A stretch of DNA of 64,000 nucleotides from Methanofollis tationis (GTDB taxonomy: Archaea; Halobacteriota; Methanomicrobia; Methanomicrobiales; Methanofollaceae): positions 1,437,104 to 1,501,103 of the forward strand of contig NZ_JABXWR010000001.1 in assembly GCF_013377755.1 (NCBI RefSeq). The letters are read 5' to 3'. Of this stretch, positions 7,139-16,572 are shown piece after piece; the first letter of the stretch is position 1, and the number at the start of each line of letters is the position of its first letter. Made by a program: the position numbers and the translations under genes. Below the pieces are notes generated by a model. That model did no database searches, had not been told where the DNA came from, and saw only the letters and a program-made list of their open reading frames with translations.

Positions 7139-10100
7139 GCCAGCCCTCCTGATTTTTGCCCTGTGCATCGGGGCAGCCAGTGCCGCGGGGAGCGGTACGC
7201 TTTCTGTCACCGATGCGCTGGGCATCCAGCAGGGGGAGAATGGAACTGTAGAGATATACCTGAACAATACATTCACGCCACCCGCAGGCTCACTGACCCT
7301 GGATCTGACCTATGACCAGACCGTGGGCGTTGCGCGGGCGGTGACGTTTAACAGTGCCATCGGAGGCCTGAGCTCGTACAACCAGTTGAACAGCCCGATC
7401 ACGATGGGTTTGATCACCTTCACCGGCATCCCGACCGCGACCTGGATCGCCCAAATCCCGATGGAGGCCCTCAAGAACGACGGCAGCTCCACTGCGCTGA
7501 CGATCTCTCTGACGACCCTGGACGACACCAACGGCGACGATCTGATCCTGTCGACGACCGTCGTTAACGGCACCTTCTCCACCCGCGACGAGGTCGCCCC
7601 GGCCATCGCCATCACCACGCCGGCCACCGTTTCCCCGACCTTCGCCGTCACCGGCACGGTCACCGACATCGGCGGCATGGGCACGGCGTCAGCCACGCTC
7701 ACCGGCCTCACCTCGGGTGCCACCCAGACCTTTGCCCTTCCGCTGACCCAGACCTCGGCCAGCACCTGGACGTTCACAAAGGACGTAACCTGGGCGAGCT
7801 ACGAGATCGTGAACATCAGTGTCACGGCAACGGACGCTGCCAGCAACACCGGTTCGAATAACGCTCTTGTTACCGTTTCCCCGGTCGGCTTCTCCAACCC
7901 TGAGCCCACCGGATACATCAACGCGCAGCCCTCCCTGATCAGGGTCTTCACCCAGCAGATCGACCCGGCCACGGTCACGATGACCCTCTCAGGCCCGGCT
8001 ACGATCCCGCTCGGCGTTACCTTCAACGGTGACTATGCGCAGAACGCAACCGTGCCGGCGCTCGTCGACGGCGCCTGGACGGTGAACGCCACCGGCAACG
8101 ACACGATCGGCGGCGACACCCGGTATCTTGCATGGACCTTCACCCTCGACACGGTCCCGCCGGTGATCAACGCCTTCACCATCACCGACACCGACGGTGA
8201 CGGCTATGTAGAGTCTGACGAGACCCTGAACTTCAACTGGAACGTCGCCGGTGCGGACGTCGTCCACCTCATGGACAACGACACTCAGGCCGTCTTCTTC
8301 ACCTCGACCGATGCCGCCGGTTCCGACAACGTCATCATACCGCTCGGCAACCGGAACATGGTCTTTGCCGCATTCGATAATGCCGGCAACGCTGCCTACG
8401 TCCCCTTCCATCTCTACTACAACTACATGGCCTGGGTGAACTCCACTCGCATGGGCACGGTCTCAGGCATCGACATGAACTTCACGGCGCTGCGCCAGAT
8501 CGACCTCACCGCCCAGGGCTCGGTCACCTTCTACAACGCCCGTGAGGCTCCGCTTCCGCCCTTCGGCACCATCGTCCGGTCGGTGACACACGTCGGCCAG
8601 GTCACCGCCGACACCTTTGTGGCGGTGGACACCACGGCAAACCGGACCTACACCGGCGCCCAGACCTACGACAACCTCTGGACCTACAACCCGGCCAGCG
8701 TCCTTGACTTCAGTGTGCAGGCGCCCAACATCGACGGCGCCAACCTCCTGGTCCTCGAGGCGAACGAGTCCTATCTCGCCAGGATGATCGACGAGGGCAG
8801 GGCAGCCAGCAATGTCAACTACAATGACCTCTTCAAGAAGAGCGCCTGGTTCTTCATCAACGGCGGCTACACGAAGCTTGTGGTCAACCCTGACGGCACG
8901 TTCTCGCAGCCTGTCGCCGAGGGCACGCCCCTGACCGTCCCGGCCTCCGGGAAGATCATGGACACCCTGGCCCTGGCCGCCAATCAGGTGGACCTGAACG
9001 CCGGCTACCGGCTCAGCACGCAGGGGCTTCCGGCACTCACCTTCCCGGCCGGCGACTACGTCCTCGCTGCCATCAGCGTGGATGATGACCGCATCGGCAT
9101 CATTGAAATGCTGCCCTTCACCGTCATGGACACGAACGAGGTCGGCACCGTCCCGACGTCCGTGAACCGCGGCACCTCGTTCGACGCCTCCTTCCCGACG
9201 CAGGCCCGCCGCGTGACGGCGATCGTCGTCAGGCACGACACCTGGGATAACCAGCTCGGGATCGACGCCAGCACCCTCGGCCTCGGGATGATCAGCGCCA
9301 ACCTGACCTACGGCGGCGTCCCGGCGACGAAGAAGATCGCCGGCAACATCTACGCGAGCCCGAACGCGGCTGCGTACGTCGCGGCTCCAAACACCACCAC
9401 CGTCACGGTCGGGACCGCCGGCCTGCTCGCCGGCCTCTATGACGTCCACCTGCTCGCCGAGAATGTGAACGGCACGATCCAGGCCTACGGCCACCACCAG
9501 ATCACCATCCGGACGCCCGGCGCTCCGGTGGCCGCCTTCACCATGACGCCGTCGACGGGCTACACCCCGCTGGCGGTCGCCTTCACCGACGCCTCCACCG
9601 GGAGCATCAACACCTGGGCGTGGGAGTTCGGCGACGGCACCACGGCCTCGACCAGGAATGCGACCCACATCTACACGGTGCCGGGCACCTACCTCGTGAA
9701 CCTGACGGTCACGGGCTTTGGCGGCACTGACACCACCACCCAGACGCTCGTCGTCACCTCGCCGGTGCCTGCGGCGATCTTCACCGCAACCCCGACCACA
9801 GGCACCGTCCCGCTGGCGGTCACCTTCACCGACCTCTCCACCGGCAACATCACCGGATGGCACTGGAACTTCGGTGACGGCACGAACGCCACCACGCGGA
9901 ACGCCACGCACACCTACACCACGGTCGGTACCTTCACCGCGAACCTGACGGTCACCGGCCCGCTCGGCAACGACTCGGCCCTTGCCACCATCACCGTGAC
10001 CGCGGCCCCCTCGCCCTCAGGCGGCGGTGGCGGCGGCAGCTCGGTATCGACGAGCACCTCGACCGGTTCGGCAACGCTCCTGACTGCCTCATGGGGCGGC

Positions 10101-10706
10101 GTGCTCAAGCCCTACCAGATCAACTCTGACCAGGGCACTGCAGACCTGTTCCTCGCCACCGGTGTGACCGCCCTTCTCGAAGACGGCAAGACACCGGTCG
10201 GCCAGATCACCATCAATGACCTGGAGAGCGACGAGGTCCCGGCCGTCCCGACCGGTGCGACCTTCTCCTTCCTGGGCTATGCGGTCGAGTGCTCGCCTGC
10301 GGGCGCCACCTTCTCGCCAGCGATCGACCTGACCTTCACCCTGACCGACGAGGAATGGGCGGACATCCTCGAGCAGGTCGGCGGGAACGTCGAGAACCTG
10401 GTCGTGAAGTGGTACAACCCGCTGACCGGCGTCTGGGAGCACGTCCCGACGACCGTCGACGCCGTGCACCACACCGTGACTGCCTCGATCACCCACTTCA
10501 GCACCTACGGCCTCTTTTCCGACGTGGCCGTGGTGACCCCGGTCACGCAGGAGCCCACGACCCCGACAACGACCGTTCCGGTCACGACGACCACGACCGC
10601 GCCGACCCCCTCTGATGAGGGCGGTTTCCCGTGGCTCTGGGTCATCGTGATCATCGTGATCATCGCTGTCGCTGCCGGTGCATACGTCTACATGCAGCGG
10701 CAATAA
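7139..10706 (+). CDS. Large PKD-domain surface protein, 5' end displaced by IS256
   Basis: With codons 1-8 from 4836-4858 the protein would have 1196 residues. Order: signal peptide (1-25); cohesin-like beta domain (about 27-145); Ig-like repeats; a calcium-loop-like DTDGDGYVESDE; two PKD domains (about 800-880 and 880-960), each with a WxFGDG core; a Gly/Ser linker; a beta domain ending THFSTYGLF; a Thr/Pro stalk; a transmembrane helix (about 1170-1192); and a short basic tail. This fits a cell-wall-spanning, membrane-anchored protein. In its present form the frame opens after the IS256 stop at 7079 with no ATG and no leader; GTG 7323 is the first plausible internal start, so export is probably lost. 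The body of the gene is undamaged. Confidence 0.85.
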
Positions 10707-10715
10707 CCCCAAAAA

Positions 10716-10730
10716 TTTCTTTTTTCTTCT
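10716..10730 (+). terminator. T-rich terminator after the PKD gene
   Basis: TTTCTTTTTTCTTCT ten bases past the stop codon, a typical archaeal oligo-T stop. Confidence 0.5.
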
Positions 10731-10816
10731 GCACGCTTCTTAAAACATGATATCCACGAACACTCCCTGCGCTCTCGCTCCTGGAGCATGGAGGCCGATC
10801 GTTCTCAGGAAAAACT

Positions 10817-11123
10817 GGCTCTTCGCTACTGTGTGTTGGTAGCCCTGATATCTTCATTTGACTCCTCTCAGGCGACACGGGATAATGGGCTGACCTCACA
10901 AAGCAGGTCGCGATTGAGAAAGCGAGGAGTGTTTCCAGATTAAAAGGCGTTGATCCCTGTGCTGGTGCCTGGATGCTGGCTTGCCCCGCTGATCTGCGAT
11001 AGGAGGGATGGGCGTAATCCCTCAGGATCCCGTGTGTGCCTTCCCGGTCCAATCGTGCGCGGGGGTCCGGGGGTGCAACCCCCGGCGTGCAGTGCGGGGA
11101 AGGCGGTTGATCGATAGGCACGT
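10817..11123. mobile_element. MITE copy B, one end lost
   Basis: Inverse orientation to copy C at 51289 and very similar to it over about 300 bp, including the GC hairpin and the block starting GGCTCTTCGCTACTGTGTGT. The opposite end stops at 11123, about 35 bp short of where the second inverted repeat would be, so this copy is truncated and cannot move. Confidence 0.82.
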
Positions 11124-11314
11124 CTGGAAAATCCCTGAATATACTCCTGCCCTCTCTCCCTATCGCACTTCGGTGGGGTGGCAGGCCCCGTGCGCAACCG
11201 TTTTTTCGAGACGGAAAAGAGGACCCAGTAATTCGCTCATTTTGACATCCGACATCGAGCGATGCGGTCTCGCGCGGCGACGTCGAACGGCGTTAGCAGC
11301 ACCCGGACACCGGG

Positions 11315-11393
11315 CTTCGCGTTCTTCGCGCCTTCGCGAGAGGCTCTCTGCGGGTGTTGAAACCTCACGCGAAGGACGCGAAAAGAGGCGAAG
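11315..11393. repeat. Inverted repeat of CGCGAAG words
   Basis: CTTCGCGTTCTTCGCG at the left and ACGCGAAGGACGCGAA at the right face each other across about 25 bases. A related run (CTTCGCGGCCTTCGCGGC) occurs at 29199-29228. Non-coding dispersed repeat of unknown role. Confidence 0.5.
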
Positions 11394-11456
11394 GGAAGTT
11401 GATGGTTTGATCTTCTGATGGCTGTCTCAACCATTTTAGCGAAGTAATGGGGCCCG

Positions 11457-12146
11457 TTACTCTGGTTTCCTGCAGGAGAGCGCCGCAATGCCGGCGAGCA
11501 TGATCACAAAGCCACAGATGAGATGATCCTCAGGGCTCCGCAGCCCGGTGAGGGGGCAGGAAAGATGCAGGAAGGCGCACCCGGCAACCCAGAGCCCCGC
11601 GGCCAGCAGCAGTATCCCCAGGACGAGCAGGGCTTTCTCCAGCAGGGGGGCAAACCGCACCCTGACCGTCTCGTGCCTCTCCTGGTACAGCAACGCCAGG
11701 CCGAGGAGGAGAACGGCGGCGAAGAGGATCCATTCGGTAGGCTCTGCCAGCTCAGACATGACGAGGTCAAAAAAGGACCGGCCCCCGCTCCCGCCGGTGA
11801 ACGGGCCGAACATGGGATAGAGCCAGTTCACAGGCTCCCGCCACATCGCGTCCAGAACCTGGTGGGAGGCGATCCCGGCCGCCGCCGCCAGGGCGAGGAT
11901 GCTGCGGTAGCGCCAGAAGATCACGATCCCGATCAGGGTGACAATGGTGAGGAAGAGAAGAGTGTGCGAGTAGATCCTCCCGTAACCCAGGGAACTGGCG
12001 AGAAAGATATGGCCCAGGGGCTTGTCGATGATGTCGGGGAGCAGGGCCCCAAAGGCGCAGGCGGGAATAGCCCGGCGGTCATGGAAGGCCTGTGCGAGGA
12101 TGATCCCGATGACGATGCCGGCGACCAGGTGGGCGAGGAGAAACAT
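11457..12146 (-). CDS. YdjM-like membrane-bound metal-dependent hydrolase
   Basis: Integral membrane protein of 229 residues with about six hydrophobic segments. It carries the His/Asp pattern of the YdjM/PF04307 family: AHLVAGI at the start, LLPDIIDKP, YSHTLLF and SHQVLDAMW. The family is predicted to coordinate metal and hydrolyse a membrane-associated substrate that is not known. Monocistronic, convergent with nothing obvious, and upstream of a divergent ABC operon. The start follows GATCGATGTTTC without a clear ribosome site. Confidence 0.75.
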   Translation of the reverse strand: MFLLAHLVAGIVIGIILAQAFHDRRAIPACAFGALLPDIIDKPLGHIFLASSLGYGRIYSHTLLFLTIVTLIGIVIFWRYRSILALAAAAGIASHQVLDAMWREPVNWLYPMFGPFTGGSGGRSFFDLVMSELAEPTEWILFAAVLLLGLALLYQERHETVRVRFAPLLEKALLVLGILLLAAGLWVAGCAFLHLSCPLTGLRSPEDHLICGFVIMLAGIAALSCRKPE

Positions 12147-12201
12147 CGATCAGATCACTCTTCTGTTGGGCATATCTATCTATCCCGGCCGCTCCGAACA
12201 T

Positions 12202-12210
12202 CAGGTATAT
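12202..12210 (+). promoter_or_regulatory. Possible TATA box of the ABC operon
   Basis: GTATATTGG lies about 80 bases before ATG 12286, implying a leader of about 55 bases. Weak evidence. Confidence 0.35.
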
Positions 12211-12285
12211 TGGCGCCGGGGTGAAGAACTGTTAGGCATAATCTTCGTGCAGCGTGCCGGGGATGTTGGGAGATAACAGAATCGC

Positions 12286-12960
12286 ATGGGCACACCGGTC
12301 ATCAGACTCGAAGAGGTAAGGAAGGTCTATCCCCGCCCTGCAGGGGACGTTGTGGCGCTGAACGGCGTCTCCCTCTCCATCGAGGAGGGCGAGTTCGTGG
12401 CGATCATGGGCGCCTCGGGCTCGGGCAAGTCCACCCTCCTCAACCAGCTCGGCTGCCTGGACGTCCCGACCTCGGGCCGCCTCCTCATCGACGGCACCGA
12501 CGTTCGGGACCTCAGCGACATCGAGCTCACCAACCTCAGGCGGGACGCGATCGGGTTCATCTTCCAGAAGTTCAACCTCATCCCCCTGCTCACCGCCTAC
12601 GAAAACGTCGAACTCCCCCTGATCATGAAGCACCGGCACCGCGATGTCTCGGGCCGCCCGGCCGAGCTCCTGCGGAAGGTGGGGCTTGAAGGCGAGATGA
12701 TCACCCACACGCCCCCTGAACTCTCAGGCGGGCAGCAGCAGCGGGTGGCGATCGCGCGGGCGCTCGCAAACGACCCCCGTATCCTGCTCGCCGACGAACC
12801 CACCGGGAACCTGGACTCAAGGACCGGGACGCAGATCATGGACCTGCTGGCCGACCTCCACCAGGAGGGGCGGACGATCGTGATGGTCACCCACGACGCC
12901 AGAACAGCCGCATATGCCGACCGGGTCGTCACCATCTCTGACGGGAGGATCGCCCGATGA
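12286..12960 (+). CDS. MacB/LolD-type ABC transporter ATP-binding protein
   Basis: ATPase of 224 residues. Walker A GASGSGKST (about 42-50), signature LSGGQQQRVAIARAL (about 146), Walker B ILLADEPTG and H-loop MVTHD are all present. Length and sequence fit the MacB/LolD class, which drives extrusion or mechanotransmission through an FtsX-type permease. The permease starts in the ATGA overlap at 12957, so the two are translated together. The substrate is unknown; no periplasmic adaptor gene is nearby. Confidence 0.93.
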   Translation: MGTPVIRLEEVRKVYPRPAGDVVALNGVSLSIEEGEFVAIMGASGSGKSTLLNQLGCLDVPTSGRLLIDGTDVRDLSDIELTNLRRDAIGFIFQKFNLIPLLTAYENVELPLIMKHRHRDVSGRPAELLRKVGLEGEMITHTPPELSGGQQQRVAIARALANDPRILLADEPTGNLDSRTGTQIMDLLADLHQEGRTIVMVTHDARTAAYADRVVTISDGRIAR

Positions 12961-14114
12961 TCTTCTCCAGGATCCTCTTCGACCTTGCGACGCGGAACGT
13001 CCGGCTCCACTTTCTCCGCTCTCTCCTGGCGGCCGTCGGGATCGTCATCGGCGTGCTCGCCATCACGGCGATGGGGATGATGGGCTCGACCCTCCAGCTC
13101 TCTGTCTCGTCCCAGCTCTCGGAGGGCGCGAACGCCCTTGTCGTCTACCCGCATATGACCTCAGGGAGCGACGAGGGGATCACCGGGCGGCAGCTCCGGG
13201 ACATCAAACTCTCGGCCGGGACAAACCCGGTGATCCCGATCATGTCGGGCTCCGACCGGATCACCGTCGGCTCGAAGAACGGGTATGCAAGCGTATACGG
13301 CCTCGACCCCGGCGACATCGGGGAGATCGCCGAGGTCGATCAGGGAGTGTCTGTCCGCGGCGGCGAAGGCGCCCTCGTCGGCCCTGCCCTGGCAAGGGAG
13401 TACGACATGCGCGTCGGGAGCCGGATCATTCTCGGTTTTGAGGGTGGCCGGAGCCTCAGGGTCGTCGGTATCCTGAAAGAGTCCGGGTTTTCCGGGGCGA
13501 TGATGACCGACAACGCCATCGTCGTGGCGGAAAACACCTTCACCTCGATCTACGGGGACAAAGGCTACAGCATGGTCCAGATCCTCGTCAAGGACCTCTC
13601 GGCAATCGACCGGGTGAAGGAGAGCATCGAGTCCAAGATGAACCGGCGCGAGGATACGGTGACGGTCTGGGACTCCCGCGCCTTCCTGGACATGGTCAAC
13701 CAGGCCCTCGGGAGCATCTCCCTCTTCGTGATGGCGATCGGCGGGATCTCCCTCATCGTGGCGGCGGTGAGCATCTTCAACGTGATGCTGATGTCGGTCT
13801 CGGAGCGGATCAAGGAGATCGGGATCCTGCGGAGCATCGGGGTGCAGAAGCACGAGATCAGTTTAATATTCCTGTACGAGGCGGTGATCCTGGGCGTTGC
13901 GGGCTCGTTCTTCGGTGCCCTGGTGAGCCTGATCGGCGGATACCTGCTGGTCTCCTTCATGTTCGGGGACACGACCTTCTTCTTCGCCCCGCAGACACTG
14001 GTGTACGTCCCGACTGGCATGGGGATCGGGATTGGCGTCTGCCTGCTCTCAGGCGTCTACCCGGCGCTGCGGGCGGCACGCCTCAACCCGATCGAGGCGC
14101 TCGGCGCAGAATAA
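12957..14114 (+). CDS. MacB/FtsX-type ABC transporter permease
   Basis: 385 residues with one N-terminal membrane helix (about 18-40), an extracytoplasmic MacB core domain (about 45-240) and three C-terminal helices in an FtsX domain (about 260-380). SERIKEIGILRSIGVQKHEI and ARLNPIEALGAE are the usual family blocks. It overlaps the ATPase gene by four bases and completes a two-gene exporter. Such pairs move peptides, lipids or antibiotics, or signal envelope state; nothing here decides which. Confidence 0.92.
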   Translation: MIFSRILFDLATRNVRLHFLRSLLAAVGIVIGVLAITAMGMMGSTLQLSVSSQLSEGANALVVYPHMTSGSDEGITGRQLRDIKLSAGTNPVIPIMSGSDRITVGSKNGYASVYGLDPGDIGEIAEVDQGVSVRGGEGALVGPALAREYDMRVGSRIILGFEGGRSLRVVGILKESGFSGAMMTDNAIVVAENTFTSIYGDKGYSMVQILVKDLSAIDRVKESIESKMNRREDTVTVWDSRAFLDMVNQALGSISLFVMAIGGISLIVAAVSIFNVMLMSVSERIKEIGILRSIGVQKHEISLIFLYEAVILGVAGSFFGALVSLIGGYLLVSFMFGDTTFFFAPQTLVYVPTGMGIGIGVCLLSGVYPALRAARLNPIEALGAE

Positions 14115-14134
14115 AACAGGTGCGGAGCGGCCCC

Positions 14135-14617
14135 TCAGGACCCCTCCGCGAGCAGGCCGATATACCCCCTGGCCTCCTCGCTCTCTTTTTCAAGGGTCTT
14201 TTCAAGGGCTTTGAGTCCCTCTTCGTCAGCGAACCTGATCAGGCACGCGGCCGCCATCCAGCGGCATGAGTCGCGGGAGTCCTCGAGGGCTTTGATCAGC
14301 GGCTTTACGGCCTTTCGGTCCCCGATCTCCTGCAGGGCCCAGGCCGCGGCGCTCCTGGTCTCGGGCCGCTCGCTGGCGAGGGCGCCGATCAGGGGATCGA
14401 CGGCTTTGTTTCCTGCCCGGGTCAGTCCCATGGCCGCCCGCCACCGCTCTTCGAGATCGCCCTCGAGGAGGAGCGGCATCAGGCGCCTGACCCCTTCGTC
14501 GCCGTGGGCCCCGAGTTTCCATGCGGCGGCGACCCGCTCGCTCGCCGCCCCGCTTCGCACTTTATCGGCGATCCCGTCAAGATCGCCTGCGGACTCCATC
14601 TCTTCAATCCTTCCCAT
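14135..14617 (-). CDS. HEAT-repeat (PBS-lyase type) protein
   Basis: 160 residues made almost entirely of short helical repeats: pairs such as AVDPLIGALASERPETRSAAAWALQEI and AVKPLIKALEDSRDSCRWMAA recur at about 31-residue spacing. ATG 14617 has GGAGGGGGG just upstream; ATG 14656 would add 13 residues with no ribosome site. HEAT repeats bind proteins; no enzymatic residues are seen. Related to the gene at 31409 and the fragment at 38074. Its 3' end converges on the ABC operon 20 bases away. Confidence 0.85.
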   Translation of the reverse strand: MGRIEEMESAGDLDGIADKVRSGAASERVAAAWKLGAHGDEGVRRLMPLLLEGDLEERWRAAMGLTRAGNKAVDPLIGALASERPETRSAAAWALQEIGDRKAVKPLIKALEDSRDSCRWMAAACLIRFADEEGLKALEKTLEKESEEARGYIGLLAEGS

Positions 14618-14737
14618 TCTTCCCCCCTCCGCCGCACCCGTGCGGCATTCCCTCATTATCCTGAGAAAATATTATGATTTGCGAGGAGATGTTGGAATGC
14701 ACATCTGCCATGCACCAGAGCATGGCATCATTTCGAA

Positions 14738-14748
14738 GAGTATATATT
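14738..14748 (+). promoter_or_regulatory. TATA box before the zinc-ribbon gene
   Basis: GAGTATATATT about 88 bases before ATG 14832; implies a leader of about 60 bases. Confidence 0.45.
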
Positions 14749-14831
14749 GGCTCTGGATTCATGGTGAATGGGGAACTCGAGAGATCCCCGCCCCCACGCT
14801 GCCGGGAAGAGATCCCCGGGGTGAGCAAGCT

Positions 14832-15251
14832 ATGAGCGACATTACCATTCGTATTCCGTTTCCTTTTGATGACGACGGGTTTATTGCCAGGACCTGCCCG
14901 TCCTGCGCACGGACCTTCAAGATGCAGCTGAACGAACAGGAGATTGAGCGCATCTCCAAGGCGCGCCTGAACTCGTTCAACGTACTGAACTCGAACCGCC
15001 TCTATGCCTTTGAGGAGGACTCGGGCACTGATTACTCCTGCCCGTACTGCGGGTTCACCGCCCCGGTGCACCGCTGGTGGACGCACGACCAGCGCAGCTA
15101 TATCCAGGTGCATGCGAGCATGGTGATCAGGGACATCCTCCTGCGCGACCTTGCGCGCGGCGACGTATCCGGTGCGGGCCATTCCGCCGGGACGTATTCG
15201 ACCAGGCTCAAGATCCTGGCGAAACGCGAGATGTCCCTCTCCTTCCCCTGA
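14832..15251 (+). CDS. Small zinc-ribbon protein of unknown function
   Basis: 139 residues. Two CxxC pairs, RTCPSC (about residue 21) and CPYCG (about 77), would bind one zinc. Between them lies a polar helical stretch, and after them a basic C-terminal tail. No enzyme family recognised. ATG 14832 follows GGGGTGAGC; an ATG at 14697 in the same frame would add an unconvincing 45-residue leader. A T-run follows at 15270. Possibly nucleic-acid or protein binding, by analogy only. Confidence 0.7.
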   Translation: MSDITIRIPFPFDDDGFIARTCPSCARTFKMQLNEQEIERISKARLNSFNVLNSNRLYAFEEDSGTDYSCPYCGFTAPVHRWWTHDQRSYIQVHASMVIRDILLRDLARGDVSGAGHSAGTYSTRLKILAKREMSLSFP

Positions 15252-15269
15252 GGGGAGGGCCCGGATCCA

Positions 15270-15276
15270 TTTTTTT
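15270..15276 (+). terminator. Oligo-T terminator
   Basis: Seven Ts 18 bases after the zinc-ribbon stop, between convergent genes. Confidence 0.45.
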
Positions 15277-15292
15277 CCTGACCCCGCCGGGG

Positions 15293-16522
15293 TCACGCCG
15301 CCTTTCTGAACAGGACGATCCTGTTCGTGTTCGTCCCGGCGTTGTTGTTGTTTACGCCCCAGATATTGGAGGTCTTCGTGAACTCCTGGACGTTGGCCAG
15401 GACGCCCGGACATTCGAAGCCTGCACCGAGACCGAGCGGGATCACGTGCTCGTCCAGGCGTATCTTCCCTTTGTTCACCTCGCCGACCTCGAAGGCGACA
15501 TACCCGCCGCCGGTCGTGATCCTGTAGAGTTCCCTGAAGACGTCGCTCATGACAGCGGACCAGGCTTCGACGGTCCTCGCCATCGTGATCTGTCCTGCGA
15601 TCTGCTCCGTGTCCAGGGCGTTGAACCAGCACCGCAGCCAGTTGTCCTTTGAATACTGGACGATGTTCAAGAACGGGGGCGAGGTGACCGTCACCCTGAC
15701 CGAATTGGCTCTGATCTCCCGGGTCGATCTCGCGTCCCCATGCAAGAACAGGGCCGTTTTCCCTGCGGCATTCAGGGCGTCGATCTGATCAGGGGTGAGG
15801 TTTCGCACCAGGCTCCTGGACTTTTTCAGGATGAGCCCTTTTGTATTCCTGTATTCGGGCGCCTGACTCCGCTTCTCGTTGATCTTTCTCTGGCTCTCCT
15901 GCGATACCGCCTGGTTCGGGGGCAGCGTATAGACCGAGAAAAAACCCCTGGAGTGTCCGGTCAGCCGGTTTGTGGCGACCATCCTGATCCAGCGGTCGAC
16001 GGCGTCCTCGGTGCCGTCGGTGCGCCGCGCCGAGAGGTAGTCTCTCAGGGAGACGATCTCCGCCTCGGTCTTCGGGTGGTAGAACATCGAGAGGTCGATA
16101 TCGGCGCACTCATCCCCGCCGGTCTCGATCTCCTCCAGTCTCCGGGCGACCTCGTCTATCGCCGGGATATGCAGCCGCGGTTCTGTGAGGATCCTGCTCA
16201 GGGGGTTGGTGTCGTTTGAGATGACCTTTCGTTTCAGCAGCGCCGCCTCGATCGCCGTCGTCCCCCGGCCGCCGAAGGGGTCGTAGACGGTCTCCCCCTC
16301 GGCCGAGAGCCATTTTATAAAAAAGGCCGGGAGCTGGGGTTTGAAGCAGGCGCGATACGATATCTCATGGATCGATGAGGTCTGTCGCTGTCCGGCCGTC
16401 CAGTACTCGTTGACGTACCGGGGATAGCGCCCTTCGCCGATGGCGATCTCCTCGACCTCGGTCGCCTGCGAAGCGGAGAGGGTGTAATCCATCAGGTATC
16501 GGCGAATCTCATCGTTTTCCAT
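15293..16522 (-). CDS. Orphan DNA methyltransferase (N4-C/N6-A class)
   Basis: 409 residues. The S-adenosylmethionine motif DPFGGRGTT (81-89) comes before the catalytic TSPPF (about 278-282), so the order is AdoMet site then catalytic site. A long charged segment lies between the two and may carry target recognition. No restriction endonuclease or second subunit is adjacent, so it looks like a solitary methylase or a lone defence remnant. The start ATG 16522 lies 40 bases from the radical SAM gene's region and has no strong ribosome site. SPPF favours N4-cytosine or N6-adenine; which one is open. Confidence 0.85.
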   Translation of the reverse strand: MENDEIRRYLMDYTLSASQATEVEEIAIGEGRYPRYVNEYWTAGQRQTSSIHEISYRACFKPQLPAFFIKWLSAEGETVYDPFGGRGTTAIEAALLKRKVISNDTNPLSRILTEPRLHIPAIDEVARRLEEIETGGDECADIDLSMFYHPKTEAEIVSLRDYLSARRTDGTEDAVDRWIRMVATNRLTGHSRGFFSVYTLPPNQAVSQESQRKINEKRSQAPEYRNTKGLILKKSRSLVRNLTPDQIDALNAAGKTALFLHGDARSTREIRANSVRVTVTSPPFLNIVQYSKDNWLRCWFNALDTEQIAGQITMARTVEAWSAVMSDVFRELYRITTGGGYVAFEVGEVNKGKIRLDEHVIPLGLGAGFECPGVLANVQEFTKTSNIWGVNNNNAGTNTNRIVLFRKAA

Positions 16523-16572
16523 ACGTTCTCTCTCTATCTTTCGGCCGGGCCGTTATGATGGTATTGCCCGGT

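Larger units (their letters stand above)
10707..11456. other. 750-bp stretch without a gene
   Basis: Holds the terminator, MITE copy B (10817-11123), possibly a degenerate MITE scrap near 11158-11190 (CCTATCGCA...GGGGTGGCAGGCC), and an inverted repeat of CGCGAAG words (11315-11393). Reading frames here are short and lack family features; I call no gene. Confidence 0.6.

Noticed and set aside
8463-9911. Long open frame antisense to the PKD gene (482 codons)
   Set aside because: A shadow of GC-rich codons: composition is Arg/Gly/Val-rich with no domain, and the sense strand has clear PKD domains.
11237-11418. Possible CRISPR-like repeats of CGCGAAG words
   Set aside because: No regular spacing, no unique spacers of constant length and no cas genes; I see no CRISPR array in the window.
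14211-14831. In-frame upstream extension of the zinc-ribbon protein
   Set aside because: It reads across the reverse HEAT gene and is Ser/Arg/Pro-rich; ATG 14832 has a ribosome site.
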